From Pseudomonadota bacterium (GTDB lineage: Bacteria; Pseudomonadota; Gammaproteobacteria; Steroidobacterales; Steroidobacteraceae): a DNA stretch of 64,000 nt. Below, piece after piece: positions 8,169 to 16,980 of this stretch. The stretch lies in the NCBI GenBank assembly GCA_021807675.1, contig JAKBCR010000006.1:1-64000 (forward strand). Direction: 5' to 3'. Positions within the stretch are counted from its first letter, which is position 1. Every line of letters starts with the position of its first letter. Under the pieces are notes generated by a model. That model had not been told where the DNA came from, did no database searches, and saw only the letters and a program-made list of their open reading frames with translations. Both the position numbers and the translations under genes were made by a program.

Positions 8169-9158
8169 TCACATGCCGGGCTGGATGATCGGCAGCGTGA
8201 CGAGCTGCGGTCCGCGCCGCGCGCGCGGCACCCGGGCCGCGAAGCCCTTGGGCTTCACCACCAGCAAGTCGCACGGCAGACTGTCGAATACGCGCTCCGC
8301 GGTGTTTCCGAGAGCCAGGCGCTTCACGCCCGAGCGGGAAATCGCGCCCATGACCACGATGCCGCAGCCGATCCGCTCCGCGGCCGCTTCGATGGCATCG
8401 GTCGGATGTCGCGGGACGAGGTGCCGCCGTGCCTCGGGAACCGAGGCGCCGTTCAACACGCGCGTCAGAGCCTTCCTGGCGCGCGCTTGCGCCTCGGCTC
8501 CGATCGCCTCCAGGGTCCCGCCGAGCGGCAGTCCGGAGTCCGTGACCGCAATGGGCATCGGATTGAACGCGTACAGGGCATGCAGCGAGCCCTTCAGAGC
8601 CGCGGTGATCTGGGTCGCGCACCGCAGGATCTCGCGGTCGAGCCTCAGGGGCTTGGAGTAGGCATGGCTCGGATCGACTGCCGCCAGGACGGAAGGATGA
8701 TCGTATTTGCCGCGTGTCTTGACGAGGAGCAGCGGGACGGGCGCAAGCCGCAGCAGCTCGAAATCCGTGAATCGCAGCAGCCAGGTGAAATGGTGCGCGC
8801 TCGGGTGGCGCTCGGCCACGATGAGATCGGCGCGAAAGCGCTGGGCGGCGCGGATCACCGCCTCGTGTGGCGGGTAATCCCACTGCGCCAGCGCTTCCGT
8901 CGGAATACCTGAGCTCTCGAGGCGCTCAGCGACAGCCTGCAGGCGCTTCGCCGCGCGGCCGTGGGCGGTGCGCTCGAGGGTCGTCAGGGTGACGCCGCTC
9001 GCCTCGGCCGCATCGACATAAAGGGGCTCCGAGAGTGCGTGGAAGAGCTGCACCCGCGCGCCGAGAGAGCGGGCGAGCTGAGCCGCCTTCTCCACTGCGG
9101 GGAGCGATCGCGCCCAGGGATCTTTCACCGCGACCAGGATGCGGCGGATGGTGGACAT
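8169..9158 (-). CDS. Universal stress protein, two UspA domains
   Basis: 329 residues from ATG 9158, with GGAGGCG upstream. Domain 1 (about 1-150) starts RRILVAVKDPWARSLPAVEKA; domain 2 (about 155-310) contains LAAVDPSHAYSKPLRLDREIL and ends IVVMGAISRSGVKRLALGNT then AERVF and CDLLVVKP. The second domain carries the G-2x-G-9x-G(S/T)-like loop (GAISRSG...GNTAE), so ATP binding is plausible there. Its divergent neighbour is the Pat-type protein, and a candidate operator lies between them. Confidence 0.88.
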   Translation of the reverse strand: MSTIRRILVAVKDPWARSLPAVEKAAQLARSLGARVQLFHALSEPLYVDAAEASGVTLTTLERTAHGRAAKRLQAVAERLESSGIPTEALAQWDYPPHEAVIRAAQRFRADLIVAERHPSAHHFTWLLRFTDFELLRLAPVPLLLVKTRGKYDHPSVLAAVDPSHAYSKPLRLDREILRCATQITAALKGSLHALYAFNPMPIAVTDSGLPLGGTLEAIGAEAQARARKALTRVLNGASVPEARRHLVPRHPTDAIEAAAERIGCGIVVMGAISRSGVKRLALGNTAERVFDSLPCDLLVVKPKGFAARVPRARRGPQLVTLPIIQPGM

Positions 9159-9218
9159 GGTGGCGCCTCCGAGGATCGAACTCGACGCGCATGCTCGCCG
9201 GTGATGCGCTCGGGTGCC

Positions 9219-9236
9219 ATTCGTACCTACACGTAT
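9219..9236. promoter_or_regulatory. Candidate operator between stress gene and Pat-type gene
   Basis: The 233-nt space between the divergent genes (9159-9391) has no gene. ATTCGTACCTACACGTAT at 9219-9236 follows the CGTA-N4-TRCG pattern with one core mismatch (CACG). It lies 60 nt from the stress gene start and 155 nt from the Pat start. Further alternating sequence (TATCCGTCTACGAATACC) follows and may be a second degenerate copy. Confidence 0.4.
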
Positions 9237-9391
9237 ATCCGTCTACGAATACCAACCGGGCGCAATATCGAGGTAAATACGCATGGCGGGGGCAGGGTCC
9301 GCATCCCTACGCTCCATGGAGCTGGCGGCACGCCCCACGCGTGCATCGTTTCGTATGGCGTCAGTGGACATCAATCGGAAATGACTCGCGC

Positions 9392-12124
9392 ATGAGCAGC
9401 CGCAACCTCGAGCACCTCTTCAATCCGCGCTCCGTGGCTCTCATCGGCGCCTCCGACCGGCCCCACAGCATCGGCGCGACCGTGATGCGCAACCTGCTGC
9501 GGGGTGGGTTCAGCGGACCTGTCTGGCCGGTCAACCTTCGTCATGCAACCGTGGCGGGACGTGAGGCATACCGGACCGTGCAGAGCCTGCCGGCCGTGCC
9601 CGAGCTCGCCGTGATCTGCACGCCCGCGCCGACCGTTGCGGACCTCATCGCCGCGCTGGGCGCCCGCGGAACGCGCGCAGCGGTAGTGATCAGCGCCGGC
9701 CTGGAACGGGCGGCAGCCGGAGGAGGAACGCTCTCGGATGCGATGCTTCGTGCGGCGAAGCCGTTCCAACTGCGCATTCTGGGTCCCAACTGCATCGGCC
9801 TGCTCGTGCCGCGCATCGGCCTCGATGCGAGCTTCGCCCACGTCGGGGCGCGCCCGGGGAGCCTTGCTTTCGTGGCGCAGTCCGGAGCGCTCACCACGGC
9901 GCTCCTGGACTGGGCGCGCGCCCGGCACGTGGGGTTCTCCCATTTCATCTCGCTCGGCAATGCCGCCGATGTCGATTTCGGTGACCTGCTCGATTACCTC
10001 GGCCGCGATGCCGGGACCCGCGCCATCCTGCTCTACGCCGAGTCGATCTCCTCGGCGCGCAAGTTCATGTCCGCCGCCCGTGCCACGGCCCGGGTCAAAC
10101 CCGTGATCGTCGTGAAGTCCGGGCGGACGGCGGCCTCGGCGCTCGCCGCACAGTCGCACAGCGGCGCGCTCGCCGGGTCGGATGCCGTCTACGATGCCGC
10201 CTTCCGCCGCGCCGGCATCCTGCGAGTGGACACGCTGCGGGAGCTGTTCGATGCCGCGGAGATCCTGTCGCGCTGGCGACGCTACGGTGGACCGCGGCTC
10301 GCGATCGTCACCAACGGCGGTGGGCCCGCGGTGTTGGCCACGGATGCGCTCATCCGCGGCGGCGGAAAGCTGGCGGAGCTCTCCGCGGAATCGGTGCAAA
10401 AGCTGGATCGCGCAGTGCCTGGTGCACCCGGCCGCGCGAATCCGCTCGACGTCGGCGGCGATGCGCGCGCGGAGCGGTATCTCGCGGCGCTCGATATCGC
10501 TCTCGAGGACCCCGGGGTCGACGCCTTGCTCCTCATGCATGCGCCGACCGCGGTGGCCTCGGTCGCAGAGATCGCCGCTGCGTGCGCACCGAAGCTCACC
10601 GCGGGACCGCGTCCCGCGCTCGCTTGCTGGCTGGGCGCGGGTGAGCCGGCGGACGGCTTTCCGGGAGTCTCCGCGCTGCCCTCCTATTCGACACCCGAGG
10701 AGGCGGTCGGCGCGTTCCAGCACGTGGTGCGCTATCACCAGTCCCAGGCGCTGCTCCTCGAGGTGCCCGCCGTCACGCCCGAGCCGGGTCGCCCTGAGGC
10801 GGCTGACGCCGGCCGGGCGCCTCAGGTCGCCCGAGCGGCGGTCGCGCGGGCGCTCGCCGGGAATCGCCAGACGCTCACCGAGCCGGAATCGAAGGCCATC
10901 CTGGCGGCCTATGGCATCCCGGTCGTCGAGACGCGCATTGCCCGCGAGCTCAAGGACCTGCGCCCGGCCGCGCAGGACATCGGCTACCCGGTCGCGCTCA
11001 AGATCCTCTCGCCGGACATCAGTCACAAGTCGGATGTCGGCGGCGTCGCGCTCAACATCGGGTCGGCCGAGGAGCTCGGCAGCGCGGCCTCGGCGATGCT
11101 GCTGCGCTGCCGCGAGAGCGCGCCCGCGGCGCGGATCGAAGGGTTCACCGTGCAGAGGATGATCCGCCGCGGTGGCGCGCATGAGCTGCTCGCCGGGATC
11201 GCGGTGGACCGGACGTTCGGCCCGACCATCGTGTTCGGGCAGGGCGGCACGGCCGTCGAGCTGATCGCCGACAGGGCGCTCGCGCTGCCGCCACTGAACG
11301 CGCGCCTCGCGGGCGACCTCATCGCGGGGACGCGAATCCACCGGCTGCTGCTTGGATACCGCGACTCCCCGCCCGTCGACATGGCCGCGCTCGAGCGGGC
11401 TCTGGTCAGCCTCTCACAACTGGCCGCCGACGTGCCGGAGATCGTCGAGCTCGACATCAACCCGCTCTTGGCCGACCGCAACGGCGTGATCGCGCTGGAT
11501 GCGCGCATACGCCTCGAGCGCGCCGCGCTCGAGGGCAGCGAGCGCTTCGCAATCCGCCCATACCCGCTGGAGCTCGAGGAAACGCAGCGGCTCGACGGCC
11601 ACGCGCTGCGCCTGCGCCCGATCCGCCCGGAGGACTTCACGCAGCACAAGCGCTTCCTCTCGCGGTGCTCGCCCGCGGATCTGCATGCGCGCTTTCTCTC
11701 GACCTTCCGTGAGCTGCCGGACGCCGAGATCGCACGCCTCACTCAGATCGACTACGACCGGGAGATGGCGTTCGTGGCGGAGGAGTCGGATTACAACGGA
11801 GGAGCCGAGACGCTCGGGGTCGCACGGGTGTCCACGGATCCGGACAACCTCGAGGCGGAGTTCGCGATTCTGGTGCGCTCGGACTTCACGCGGCACGGTC
11901 TGGGTCGCGCGCTGCTCGTGAAGCTCATCCGGTACTGCCGCGACCGCGGAACCGCCCGAATGTCGAGCAGCGTGCTAAGCGGCAATGCGCCCATGCTCGG
12001 CCTCGGCGCCACCCTCGGATTCACGACGCGGCTCGCCGAGCGTGGCATCGCGGAGATGAGCCTCGACCTGCAAGCGCCCGGGATCGGGCTGCCGCGGGCC
12101 GGCGCCGGCGCGCCACCCTCGTAG
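9392..12124 (+). CDS. Pat-type protein: NDP-forming acyl-CoA synthetase fused to GNAT acetyltransferase
   Basis: 910 residues from ATG 9392 (MSSRNLEHLFNPRSVALIG); the reading frame is open much further upstream, but homology begins here. Order: CoA-binding Rossmann domain (about 1-130, with LIGASDRPHSIG), succinyl-CoA-synthetase-like domains (about 140-460, with AQSHSGALAGSDAVYDAAF), ATP-grasp domain (about 500-720, with GYPVALKILSPDISHKSDVG), and a C-terminal GNAT domain (about 735-900). This is the domain order of Salmonella Pat, which acetylates lysines and so switches off acyl-CoA synthetases. It may adjust metabolism by protein acetylation during stress. Confidence 0.85.
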   Translation: MSSRNLEHLFNPRSVALIGASDRPHSIGATVMRNLLRGGFSGPVWPVNLRHATVAGREAYRTVQSLPAVPELAVICTPAPTVADLIAALGARGTRAAVVISAGLERAAAGGGTLSDAMLRAAKPFQLRILGPNCIGLLVPRIGLDASFAHVGARPGSLAFVAQSGALTTALLDWARARHVGFSHFISLGNAADVDFGDLLDYLGRDAGTRAILLYAESISSARKFMSAARATARVKPVIVVKSGRTAASALAAQSHSGALAGSDAVYDAAFRRAGILRVDTLRELFDAAEILSRWRRYGGPRLAIVTNGGGPAVLATDALIRGGGKLAELSAESVQKLDRAVPGAPGRANPLDVGGDARAERYLAALDIALEDPGVDALLLMHAPTAVASVAEIAAACAPKLTAGPRPALACWLGAGEPADGFPGVSALPSYSTPEEAVGAFQHVVRYHQSQALLLEVPAVTPEPGRPEAADAGRAPQVARAAVARALAGNRQTLTEPESKAILAAYGIPVVETRIARELKDLRPAAQDIGYPVALKILSPDISHKSDVGGVALNIGSAEELGSAASAMLLRCRESAPAARIEGFTVQRMIRRGGAHELLAGIAVDRTFGPTIVFGQGGTAVELIADRALALPPLNARLAGDLIAGTRIHRLLLGYRDSPPVDMAALERALVSLSQLAADVPEIVELDINPLLADRNGVIALDARIRLERAALEGSERFAIRPYPLELEETQRLDGHALRLRPIRPEDFTQHKRFLSRCSPADLHARFLSTFRELPDAEIARLTQIDYDREMAFVAEESDYNGGAETLGVARVSTDPDNLEAEFAILVRSDFTRHGLGRALLVKLIRYCRDRGTARMSSSVLSGNAPMLGLGATLGFTTRLAERGIAEMSLDLQAPGIGLPRAGAGAPPS

Positions 12125-12170
12125 TCGAGCTCCCGGCGTCCCGCAGCACGACCGCCCGGCGCGCGCCGGG

Positions 12171-12197
12171 AAAAGGCGGCGGCCGCCCACCGCCGCC
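12171..12197 (-). terminator. Rho-independent terminator of hsp20
   Basis: On the minus strand GGCGGCGG, a 7-nt loop and CCGCCGCC form an 8-bp stem, followed at once by TTTT (12174-12171). It lies about 20 nt past the hsp20 stop codon. A second palindrome, CCCGGCGCGCGCCGGG at 12155-12170, adjoins it and may serve the convergent Pat gene. Confidence 0.7.
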
Positions 12198-12217
12198 CAA
12201 CTTCCAGCGACCGTCGC

Positions 12218-12658
12218 TTACTGGATCTTGATTTCCGTGGGCTTGCGCGCCTCGGTCTTGCTCTTCGGCACGTGCACCGTGATCACGCCATCCTTCCCTT
12301 CGGCGCGGATGTTGGTCGCATCGATCGCATCGGGCAGCGAGAAGCTGCGCGAGAACGAGCCGTGCAGGCTCTCGATGCGATGGAATTTCTCGCCCTTCTC
12401 CTCTTTCTCCTGCTTGCGCTCGCCGCTGATGGTCAGCATGCCATCGTCGAACGTGATGTGCACGTCCTCCTTCTTGACCGCGGGCAACTGCGCTTTCAGC
12501 AGATACTCGGCGTCGGTCTCGCTGATGTCGACCGTGGGTGCCCACTCGGTCGCTCCCTCGCCGTCGCCGCTCAGGCGCGGCCAGCGTCCCAACAGGCTCG
12601 GCATCCGGGCGAACATGTCGTCCAGATTTGCGAACGGATCCCAACGAACCAGGCTCAT
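12218..12658 (-). CDS. Small heat shock protein, Hsp20 family
   Basis: 146 residues, ATG at 12658 with GAGGAGA upstream. The N-terminus MSLVRWDPFANLDDMF is typical of bacterial class A Hsp20. The alpha-crystallin domain covers about residues 40-138 (VDISETDAEYLLKAQLPAV; DDGMLTISGERKQE), and a C-terminal IKI-like motif (EIKIQ) is present for oligomer contacts. It is an ATP-independent holdase. Upstream is a close match to the island motif; downstream is a clear terminator, so it is probably transcribed alone. Mycobacterial HspX is the parallel member of the DosR regulon. Confidence 0.93.
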   Translation of the reverse strand: MSLVRWDPFANLDDMFARMPSLLGRWPRLSGDGEGATEWAPTVDISETDAEYLLKAQLPAVKKEDVHITFDDGMLTISGERKQEKEEKGEKFHRIESLHGSFSRSFSLPDAIDATNIRAEGKDGVITVHVPKSKTEARKPTEIKIQ

Positions 12659-12724
12659 GGTAGTCTCCTCTCGCGGCTGTATTTCAGTCGGCTGGCAAGA
12701 TAGCAGCGCGGCCGCCCCGATTCG

Positions 12725-12742
12725 ATCCGTATGAATCCGGAT
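12725..12742. promoter_or_regulatory. Candidate operator upstream of hsp20
   Basis: ATCCGTATGAATCCGGAT has both outer arms (ATCCGTAT and CGGAT) of the island motif and one mismatch in the right core (TCCG). It lies 66 nt upstream of the hsp20 start. The rest of the space to 12832 has no gene. Confidence 0.5.
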
Positions 12743-12832
12743 TCCGTCGCGCCGGGTCCGCGCTCATCATGCGCGCAACGGCCAAGTTGGCGTCTGCGCG
12801 TGTCGTGCCATCCCGGCGCTCATGGGCGCGGA

Positions 12833-14155
12833 TCAGTGCGCGTAAAGCAGTGCGAGGGCCACTCCGACCGCTGCCAGCAGGAACAGCGCGAGCGCCGCCG
12901 GGCGTGCCGCGCGGGCGCCGCCGAAAGCGAGGGCGTAGCAACCCTTCAAGACGTTGTTGGAGGATGCAGCCACGAGAATCGCCGCCGCCAGGCCCCGCAG
13001 CGACATGCCGGCGACCCCGCCTTGCGCGAGACTCAGCACGAACGGGTCGATGTCCGTGAACCCGGTGATGGTTGCCAGAGAGTAGATGCCGCGCGAGCCG
13101 AACTCGCGGCTCACCCATGCCGACGCTACGGCCAGAATCACGAACAGCGCCGCGAACGTAACCGCGGTTCCGAGCTGAAGAGGATTGTCCGCCGGGAGCT
13201 TGGAGGGCGGCGGCGCGGCTCCGCGCGGACGCCGCAGCCAGCGCCAGCCGGCGATTGCCGCCGCAAGCGCGAAGCACGCCGCCATGGCCGGCAGGAGCAG
13301 CAACGCGAGCCGCGGGTTGAAGAAGGCGACTACGGCGTTGATGCGCAGGTACATGACGGCCGTGGCGACGATGATGCCGATTGCGAGATCGGGTCTCGTC
13401 GCTGCCAGCGCTCCGAGCCGCCCCTGCTCCCGGGCGAGCGCGACGGTGGCGGCGGTCGAGGAGTAGGCGCCGCCGAGGACCGCCGGCCACAGCGCACCGA
13501 TCCGCGGCGGCGCATACCGCTGCAGGAGATAACTCCCGTACGAGAGTGATGAGACGGCGACGAGCGCAAGCGCCACCTTGAACGGCGTGATGGGAGTCCA
13601 ATGGCTGACGGGATGGTCGGGCAGGAGCGGCAGGATGACGCCGATCAGGATCAGGAACTTGCCGAGCGTGAAGATCTCATCCGAGGGCACCTGCTGCGCC
13701 AGACGGTGCAGCGTGTTGCGGCCTTCGAGGAGCAGTACCGCGGCCACCGCGGTGGCGACCACCACCCAGGCGGGTTGGGTCAGCGCGGCCGGACCGAAGG
13801 TGTAGGCCAGCAGGTTCGTGGCCGGCACCATGAGCCCGGTGCGGGGCAGGTCGCCGACCGGCTCGCGGGGAGGCGGCGCGCCGCGGATATGCCCGTACAA
13901 CCACAAGGAGACTGCGAGGAGGCCCGCGATGTAGGGCAGCAGATACTTCGGCTCGAGGGAATAGAGCACTATGCCGAGAACGGTGAGCAACGGAAACGTG
14001 CGTATGCCGCCGGGGCTCGTGCGCTCATCGCGCTTGTATATCCCTTCGAACGCAAGGCCCAGAACGATCGCCATGGCGATGGCAAGCCCCATGCGAGCGG
14101 CCGTCGCGAGCTGGGGGAACAGGGATGAGGAGAGATCCTGAATGCCTGGGTTCAT
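12833..14155 (-). CDS. MgtC/SapB-DUF4010 family membrane protein
   Basis: 440 residues from ATG 14155 (MNPGIQDLSSSLFPQLATAA); an earlier start at 14203 lacks support. There are about 12 hydrophobic segments. The N-terminal third matches the MgtC-like helical region (ARMGLAIAMAIVLGLAFEGIYKRDE), with an early Arg. The C-terminal two thirds match DUF4010 (WPAVLGGAYSSTAATVALA; TGFTDIDPFVLSLAQ; AASSNNVLKGCYALAFGG). Function is unknown; family members are inner-membrane proteins sometimes linked to magnesium homeostasis. It is encoded downstream of the cytochrome pair on the same strand, with a 99-nt gap, and two P-type ATPases lie nearby. Confidence 0.8.
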   Translation of the reverse strand: MNPGIQDLSSSLFPQLATAARMGLAIAMAIVLGLAFEGIYKRDERTSPGGIRTFPLLTVLGIVLYSLEPKYLLPYIAGLLAVSLWLYGHIRGAPPPREPVGDLPRTGLMVPATNLLAYTFGPAALTQPAWVVVATAVAAVLLLEGRNTLHRLAQQVPSDEIFTLGKFLILIGVILPLLPDHPVSHWTPITPFKVALALVAVSSLSYGSYLLQRYAPPRIGALWPAVLGGAYSSTAATVALAREQGRLGALAATRPDLAIGIIVATAVMYLRINAVVAFFNPRLALLLLPAMAACFALAAAIAGWRWLRRPRGAAPPPSKLPADNPLQLGTAVTFAALFVILAVASAWVSREFGSRGIYSLATITGFTDIDPFVLSLAQGGVAGMSLRGLAAAILVAASSNNVLKGCYALAFGGARAARPAALALFLLAAVGVALALLYAH

Positions 14156-14254
14156 GTCGGGTCGCCGGTTGAGCGGCGGGCATCCTGCCCGCCGCGATCG
14201 CACGCGCCATCCCTGGTCCGCCGCTGCGCAGCCGTGCGCAGCGGCCCTCCATCA

Positions 14255-14887
14255 CTACGGAAGCGATTCCAGATAGTCCGCCACGGCCTTCATCTGGCCA
14301 TCGTGCAGGGTCCCCGCCACGCCATGCATGACCGCGACGTTACGCATGTTGTTCTTGAACGAGGCGAGCTGCTTCAGGATGTACTCGGCGTGCTGGCCGG
14401 CCAGGCGCGGGCGCATCGAATCGCCGAGCGCCTGCGGACCGTGACACACTGCGCAGGCGGGCAAACCCTGGGAGGGGATGCCGTGCTCGTAGATCTCCTT
14501 TCCCTTGGCCAGGACCGACGCGCTGTGTGGCGTGCCGGGACCGGTCTTCTGGTGCGCGAAGTACTCGGCCAGCGCGTCGATGGTCGCATCCGACAGCCCG
14601 CTCGCCATGCCCCACATGTAGGCGACCGCGTACGGGTCTCCCCGGGTCTCGTCCCGGAACGCCTCGAGCTGCTGCTTCAGGTACCAGGCGTGCTGGCCCG
14701 CGAGCCGCGGAAACATCGGGTTGATGCTGTTGCCGTCGGGACCGTGGCAGATGCCGCAGACGCCGATGGCGAGGTCACGCGCATTCTGCACGTCGGCCGC
14801 CGGCTGCATCTGCGCATGGCCGGGAAGGCTCGCCAGACCGAAGACCGCCGCGAGCGCCGCAAGAAGCTGAAATCTCGTGCTACGCAT
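14255..14887 (-). CDS. Dihaem cytochrome c, c4-like
   Basis: 210 residues from ATG 14887 (TGAGGT upstream), with a Sec signal peptide of about 25 residues (MRSTRFQLLAALAAVFGLA). Two haem sites: CGICH at 44-48 and CAVCH near 142-146. Each is followed by the same block (PRLAGQHAWYLKQQLEAF; PRLAGQHAEYILKQLASF), so the protein is an internal duplication, as in cytochromes c4. It should be periplasmic or membrane-tethered and shuttle electrons between the outer-membrane and inner-membrane chains. It starts 8 nt after the Cyc2-like gene and is almost certainly co-transcribed with it. Confidence 0.9.
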   Translation of the reverse strand: MRSTRFQLLAALAAVFGLASLPGHAQMQPAADVQNARDLAIGVCGICHGPDGNSINPMFPRLAGQHAWYLKQQLEAFRDETRGDPYAVAYMWGMASGLSDATIDALAEYFAHQKTGPGTPHSASVLAKGKEIYEHGIPSQGLPACAVCHGPQALGDSMRPRLAGQHAEYILKQLASFKNNMRNVAVMHGVAGTLHDGQMKAVADYLESLP

Positions 14888-14895
14888 GTCGGACC

Positions 14896-16338
14896 TCAGT
14901 AGGCAAACCACAGGAGGAGGTAGAGGGTGTCGTTGTCGGAGGCGTTGCGTCCGAGGCCGTCGTAATTCGTGGTGCCGCCGTTGAACTTCATGTAGTGGGT
15001 GTATTGCAGCGACAGCTGCACGTTGAGCCAGGGCAGATAGTTCACCTCACCGATGAAGCCGCGGGTATCGGGCGAGCCGTTGGCGCTGGTCACGACTCCC
15101 GGCCCGCCCGGCGCGGCCGCCGGATAGAGGCCCGCATCGGTGCTCCCGGTGGTCGAGAACCAGCCGAGCGTGCCGCCGTACTGGCGCCGATAGTAGTAGG
15201 TTCCCCACAGCCTCTCGGTCGTCAGGTCATCAGTCGGGTTCGATGCCAGTCCGGCGCCGAAGCTCGCCGCGAGGTGCATCTGCTCGTGAATGCGGGTGCC
15301 TTCGACCGAGATGATGTTGTTCTCGCCGATGTACTGATACTGGAAGTCCTCGGCCACGTCGTTGAAGCGGTTGTCGGGCCCCTGTAGCGGCGTATTGCTG
15401 CCCAGGGCGGCTCCCGGATGCAGCTTGAAATTGGCGCCGTACATGCCGACTTCCAGGCTGTTGGCGCTCCAGTCGTATTCATACGCCGCCCGCCAGTAGG
15501 GCGCGACTCCCTCGATCACGTTGGACGCGGAGCCGTCCAGCGGGCCGGCGGCGCCGGTGAGCACATCCGTCTGGCCCTGCTTCGCCGAGCGATAGACCCC
15601 GCCTTCGAGATAGAGATGCTCGTTCCAGAACGCATAGGCGGTGAGACCCGCCACGTCCTGCGCCAGCGTGCCGTCGATCTCGGTCGCGGCGAGCGGCGAG
15701 ACCGCGGCGTTGCTCGAGGCATAGGGGAAGCCGAAGGCCGGAGTGCTGTTCCAGAGGTCCTGCACGGTCGGATTGTTGTTGAGCGAGATGCCGTAGAGGA
15801 GGGTCTGCTTGTGCGGCAGGATCTTCATCCACGCGAAGCGCAGGTCGGTGTTGTCGATCCCGATCGTGCCGGAGTCGTTGGCATAGGTGAGCTGGGCGAA
15901 GGCGCCGAAGTGCGGCGCGATCTTGCCCGCGTAGAAGAGGCTCAGCTGCTGCGGGAAGCCGGCCGTGCCCTTCTGCGTCAGTCCCGGGGCGGCCGGATTG
16001 CTGACGTCGGGCAGGCGAGTCTTCAGCTGCGTGTAGGACACCTGCGCCATGATGGACAGCGCCGGGGTCTTCGCGAGCTCCAGCATCTCCTGGCGCCGGC
16101 TGTTGACGGCCTGTACCTGCTTCATGTTGTCGAGCACGTACCCCGCCGCCTTGAACATGCGGCCGAAGGGCGTGAGCTCCGGAAAGACCGTGTGGCAGGC
16201 CGCGCAGGCCATGCCGGTCTGGCGCGCGAAGCTGGGCACGGCCCACGCCGGCGCGGCGACGCTGCAGAGCAGCAGCAGCGCGCAGATTCTCGCCAGCCAG
16301 ACCGGCTGGACCCGTCTCGAAAAGCAGCAGGATCTCAC
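14896..16338 (-). CDS. Cyc2-like fused monohaem cytochrome-porin
   Basis: 480 residues from GTG 16338, with GAGGGAGA upstream. Signal peptide about 1-33 (ends APAWA). Right after cleavage comes PSFARQTGMACAACHTVFPE, with one haem motif CAACH at 45-49, then LTPFGRMFKAAGY. The rest has alternating amphipathic strands ending LYLLLWFAY with a terminal aromatic residue, as in outer-membrane beta-barrels. This matches the architecture and length of Cyc2, the iron-oxidising outer-membrane cytochrome-porin. Many relatives in other proteobacteria are uncharacterised, so iron oxidation is only a possibility. The gene order (porin fusion, then c4 dihaem) is that of cyc2-cyc1 in Acidithiobacillus ferrooxidans. 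Confidence 0.75.
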   Translation of the reverse strand: MRSCCFSRRVQPVWLARICALLLLCSVAAPAWAVPSFARQTGMACAACHTVFPELTPFGRMFKAAGYVLDNMKQVQAVNSRRQEMLELAKTPALSIMAQVSYTQLKTRLPDVSNPAAPGLTQKGTAGFPQQLSLFYAGKIAPHFGAFAQLTYANDSGTIGIDNTDLRFAWMKILPHKQTLLYGISLNNNPTVQDLWNSTPAFGFPYASSNAAVSPLAATEIDGTLAQDVAGLTAYAFWNEHLYLEGGVYRSAKQGQTDVLTGAAGPLDGSASNVIEGVAPYWRAAYEYDWSANSLEVGMYGANFKLHPGAALGSNTPLQGPDNRFNDVAEDFQYQYIGENNIISVEGTRIHEQMHLAASFGAGLASNPTDDLTTERLWGTYYYRRQYGGTLGWFSTTGSTDAGLYPAAAPGGPGVVTSANGSPDTRGFIGEVNYLPWLNVQLSLQYTHYMKFNGGTTNYDGLGRNASDNDTLYLLLWFAY

Positions 16339-16423
16339 GGCGAATCTCCCTCGATACGGTTCGAAGTGTTATTGCTGAAGTATCGCACGGCAGAGATGCT
16401 CACGTGGGGTGATACCGGGCGCT

Positions 16424-16447
16424 ATCCGTAGGTACACCTATGCGGGC
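16424..16447. promoter_or_regulatory. Half-site-like sequence upstream of Cyc2-like gene
   Basis: ATCCGTA and TATGCGG occur 8 nt apart around an inner inverted repeat TAGGTACACCTA (16429-16440). The arms resemble the island motif but the spacing is longer, so binding by the same factor is doubtful. It lies about 86 nt upstream of the cytochrome-porin start, in the gap before the convergently oriented end of the CBS gene. Confidence 0.25.
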
Positions 16448-16480
16448 GGCACCGGATACGGACGTCACACCCGTTGCCGG

Positions 16481-16930
16481 TTACGCAACGAGTGAACGCT
16501 CGCGACGCGCCTGGGTGCCGATCAGTGTCGCCAGCTCGCCGAGCTCCCGTGCCACGGCGGGCAGCAGATCGTCCAGAGTGACGATGCCGAGCAGGTTGCC
16601 GGCGCCGTCCACTACCGGCGCCCGGCGCACCCCCCGGGAGTGCATGGCCTCGATCGCCTCCGTGACGCCGGCATCGATGGCGATCGTCAGCGGATCGCGG
16701 GTCATGACTTCGCCTACCGTGAGGCAGAAGAGGTCCGCACTGAGCCGCAGCTGTCCGCGGACGATGTCGCGATCGGTCAGAATGCCGACTGGCCTGCGAT
16801 CCGCTCCTTCTCCCTCCACGGCCACGAGTGAGCCGACATGGCTTGCGATCAGCGTGCGCGCGGCCTCGGCGAGGGGCTGGTCCGGGCACGCGACTTGCGC
16901 CCCCGGACTGTAAAGGTCTTGAACTCGCAT
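16481..16930 (-). CDS. CBS-pair protein
   Basis: 149 residues from ATG 16930, with AAGGAG upstream. It consists of two CBS motifs and little else: about 5-65 (VQDLYSPGAQVACPDQPLAEA to PVGILTDRDIV) and about 75-130 (VGEVMTRDPLTIAIDAGVTEA to LGIVTLDDLL). Such stand-alone pairs usually bind AMP/ATP or related nucleotides and report energy state. It is transcribed divergently from a similar CBS gene at 17086, and the perfect palindrome lies between them. The two proteins align over most of their length, so they probably arose by duplication. Confidence 0.88.
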   Translation of the reverse strand: MRVQDLYSPGAQVACPDQPLAEAARTLIASHVGSLVAVEGEGADRRPVGILTDRDIVRGQLRLSADLFCLTVGEVMTRDPLTIAIDAGVTEAIEAMHSRGVRRAPVVDGAGNLLGIVTLDDLLPAVARELGELATLIGTQARRERSLVA

Positions 16931-16980
16931 GAGAGTTTTCTCCTTCGGATGCGCACCGTAGGCTGGCAGCCGCAGGGGAC

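Noticed and set aside
9035-9391. N-terminal extension of the Pat-type protein
   Set aside because: The frame is open but overlaps the divergent Usp gene and intergenic DNA with operator-like sequence; homology begins at the ATG at 9392.
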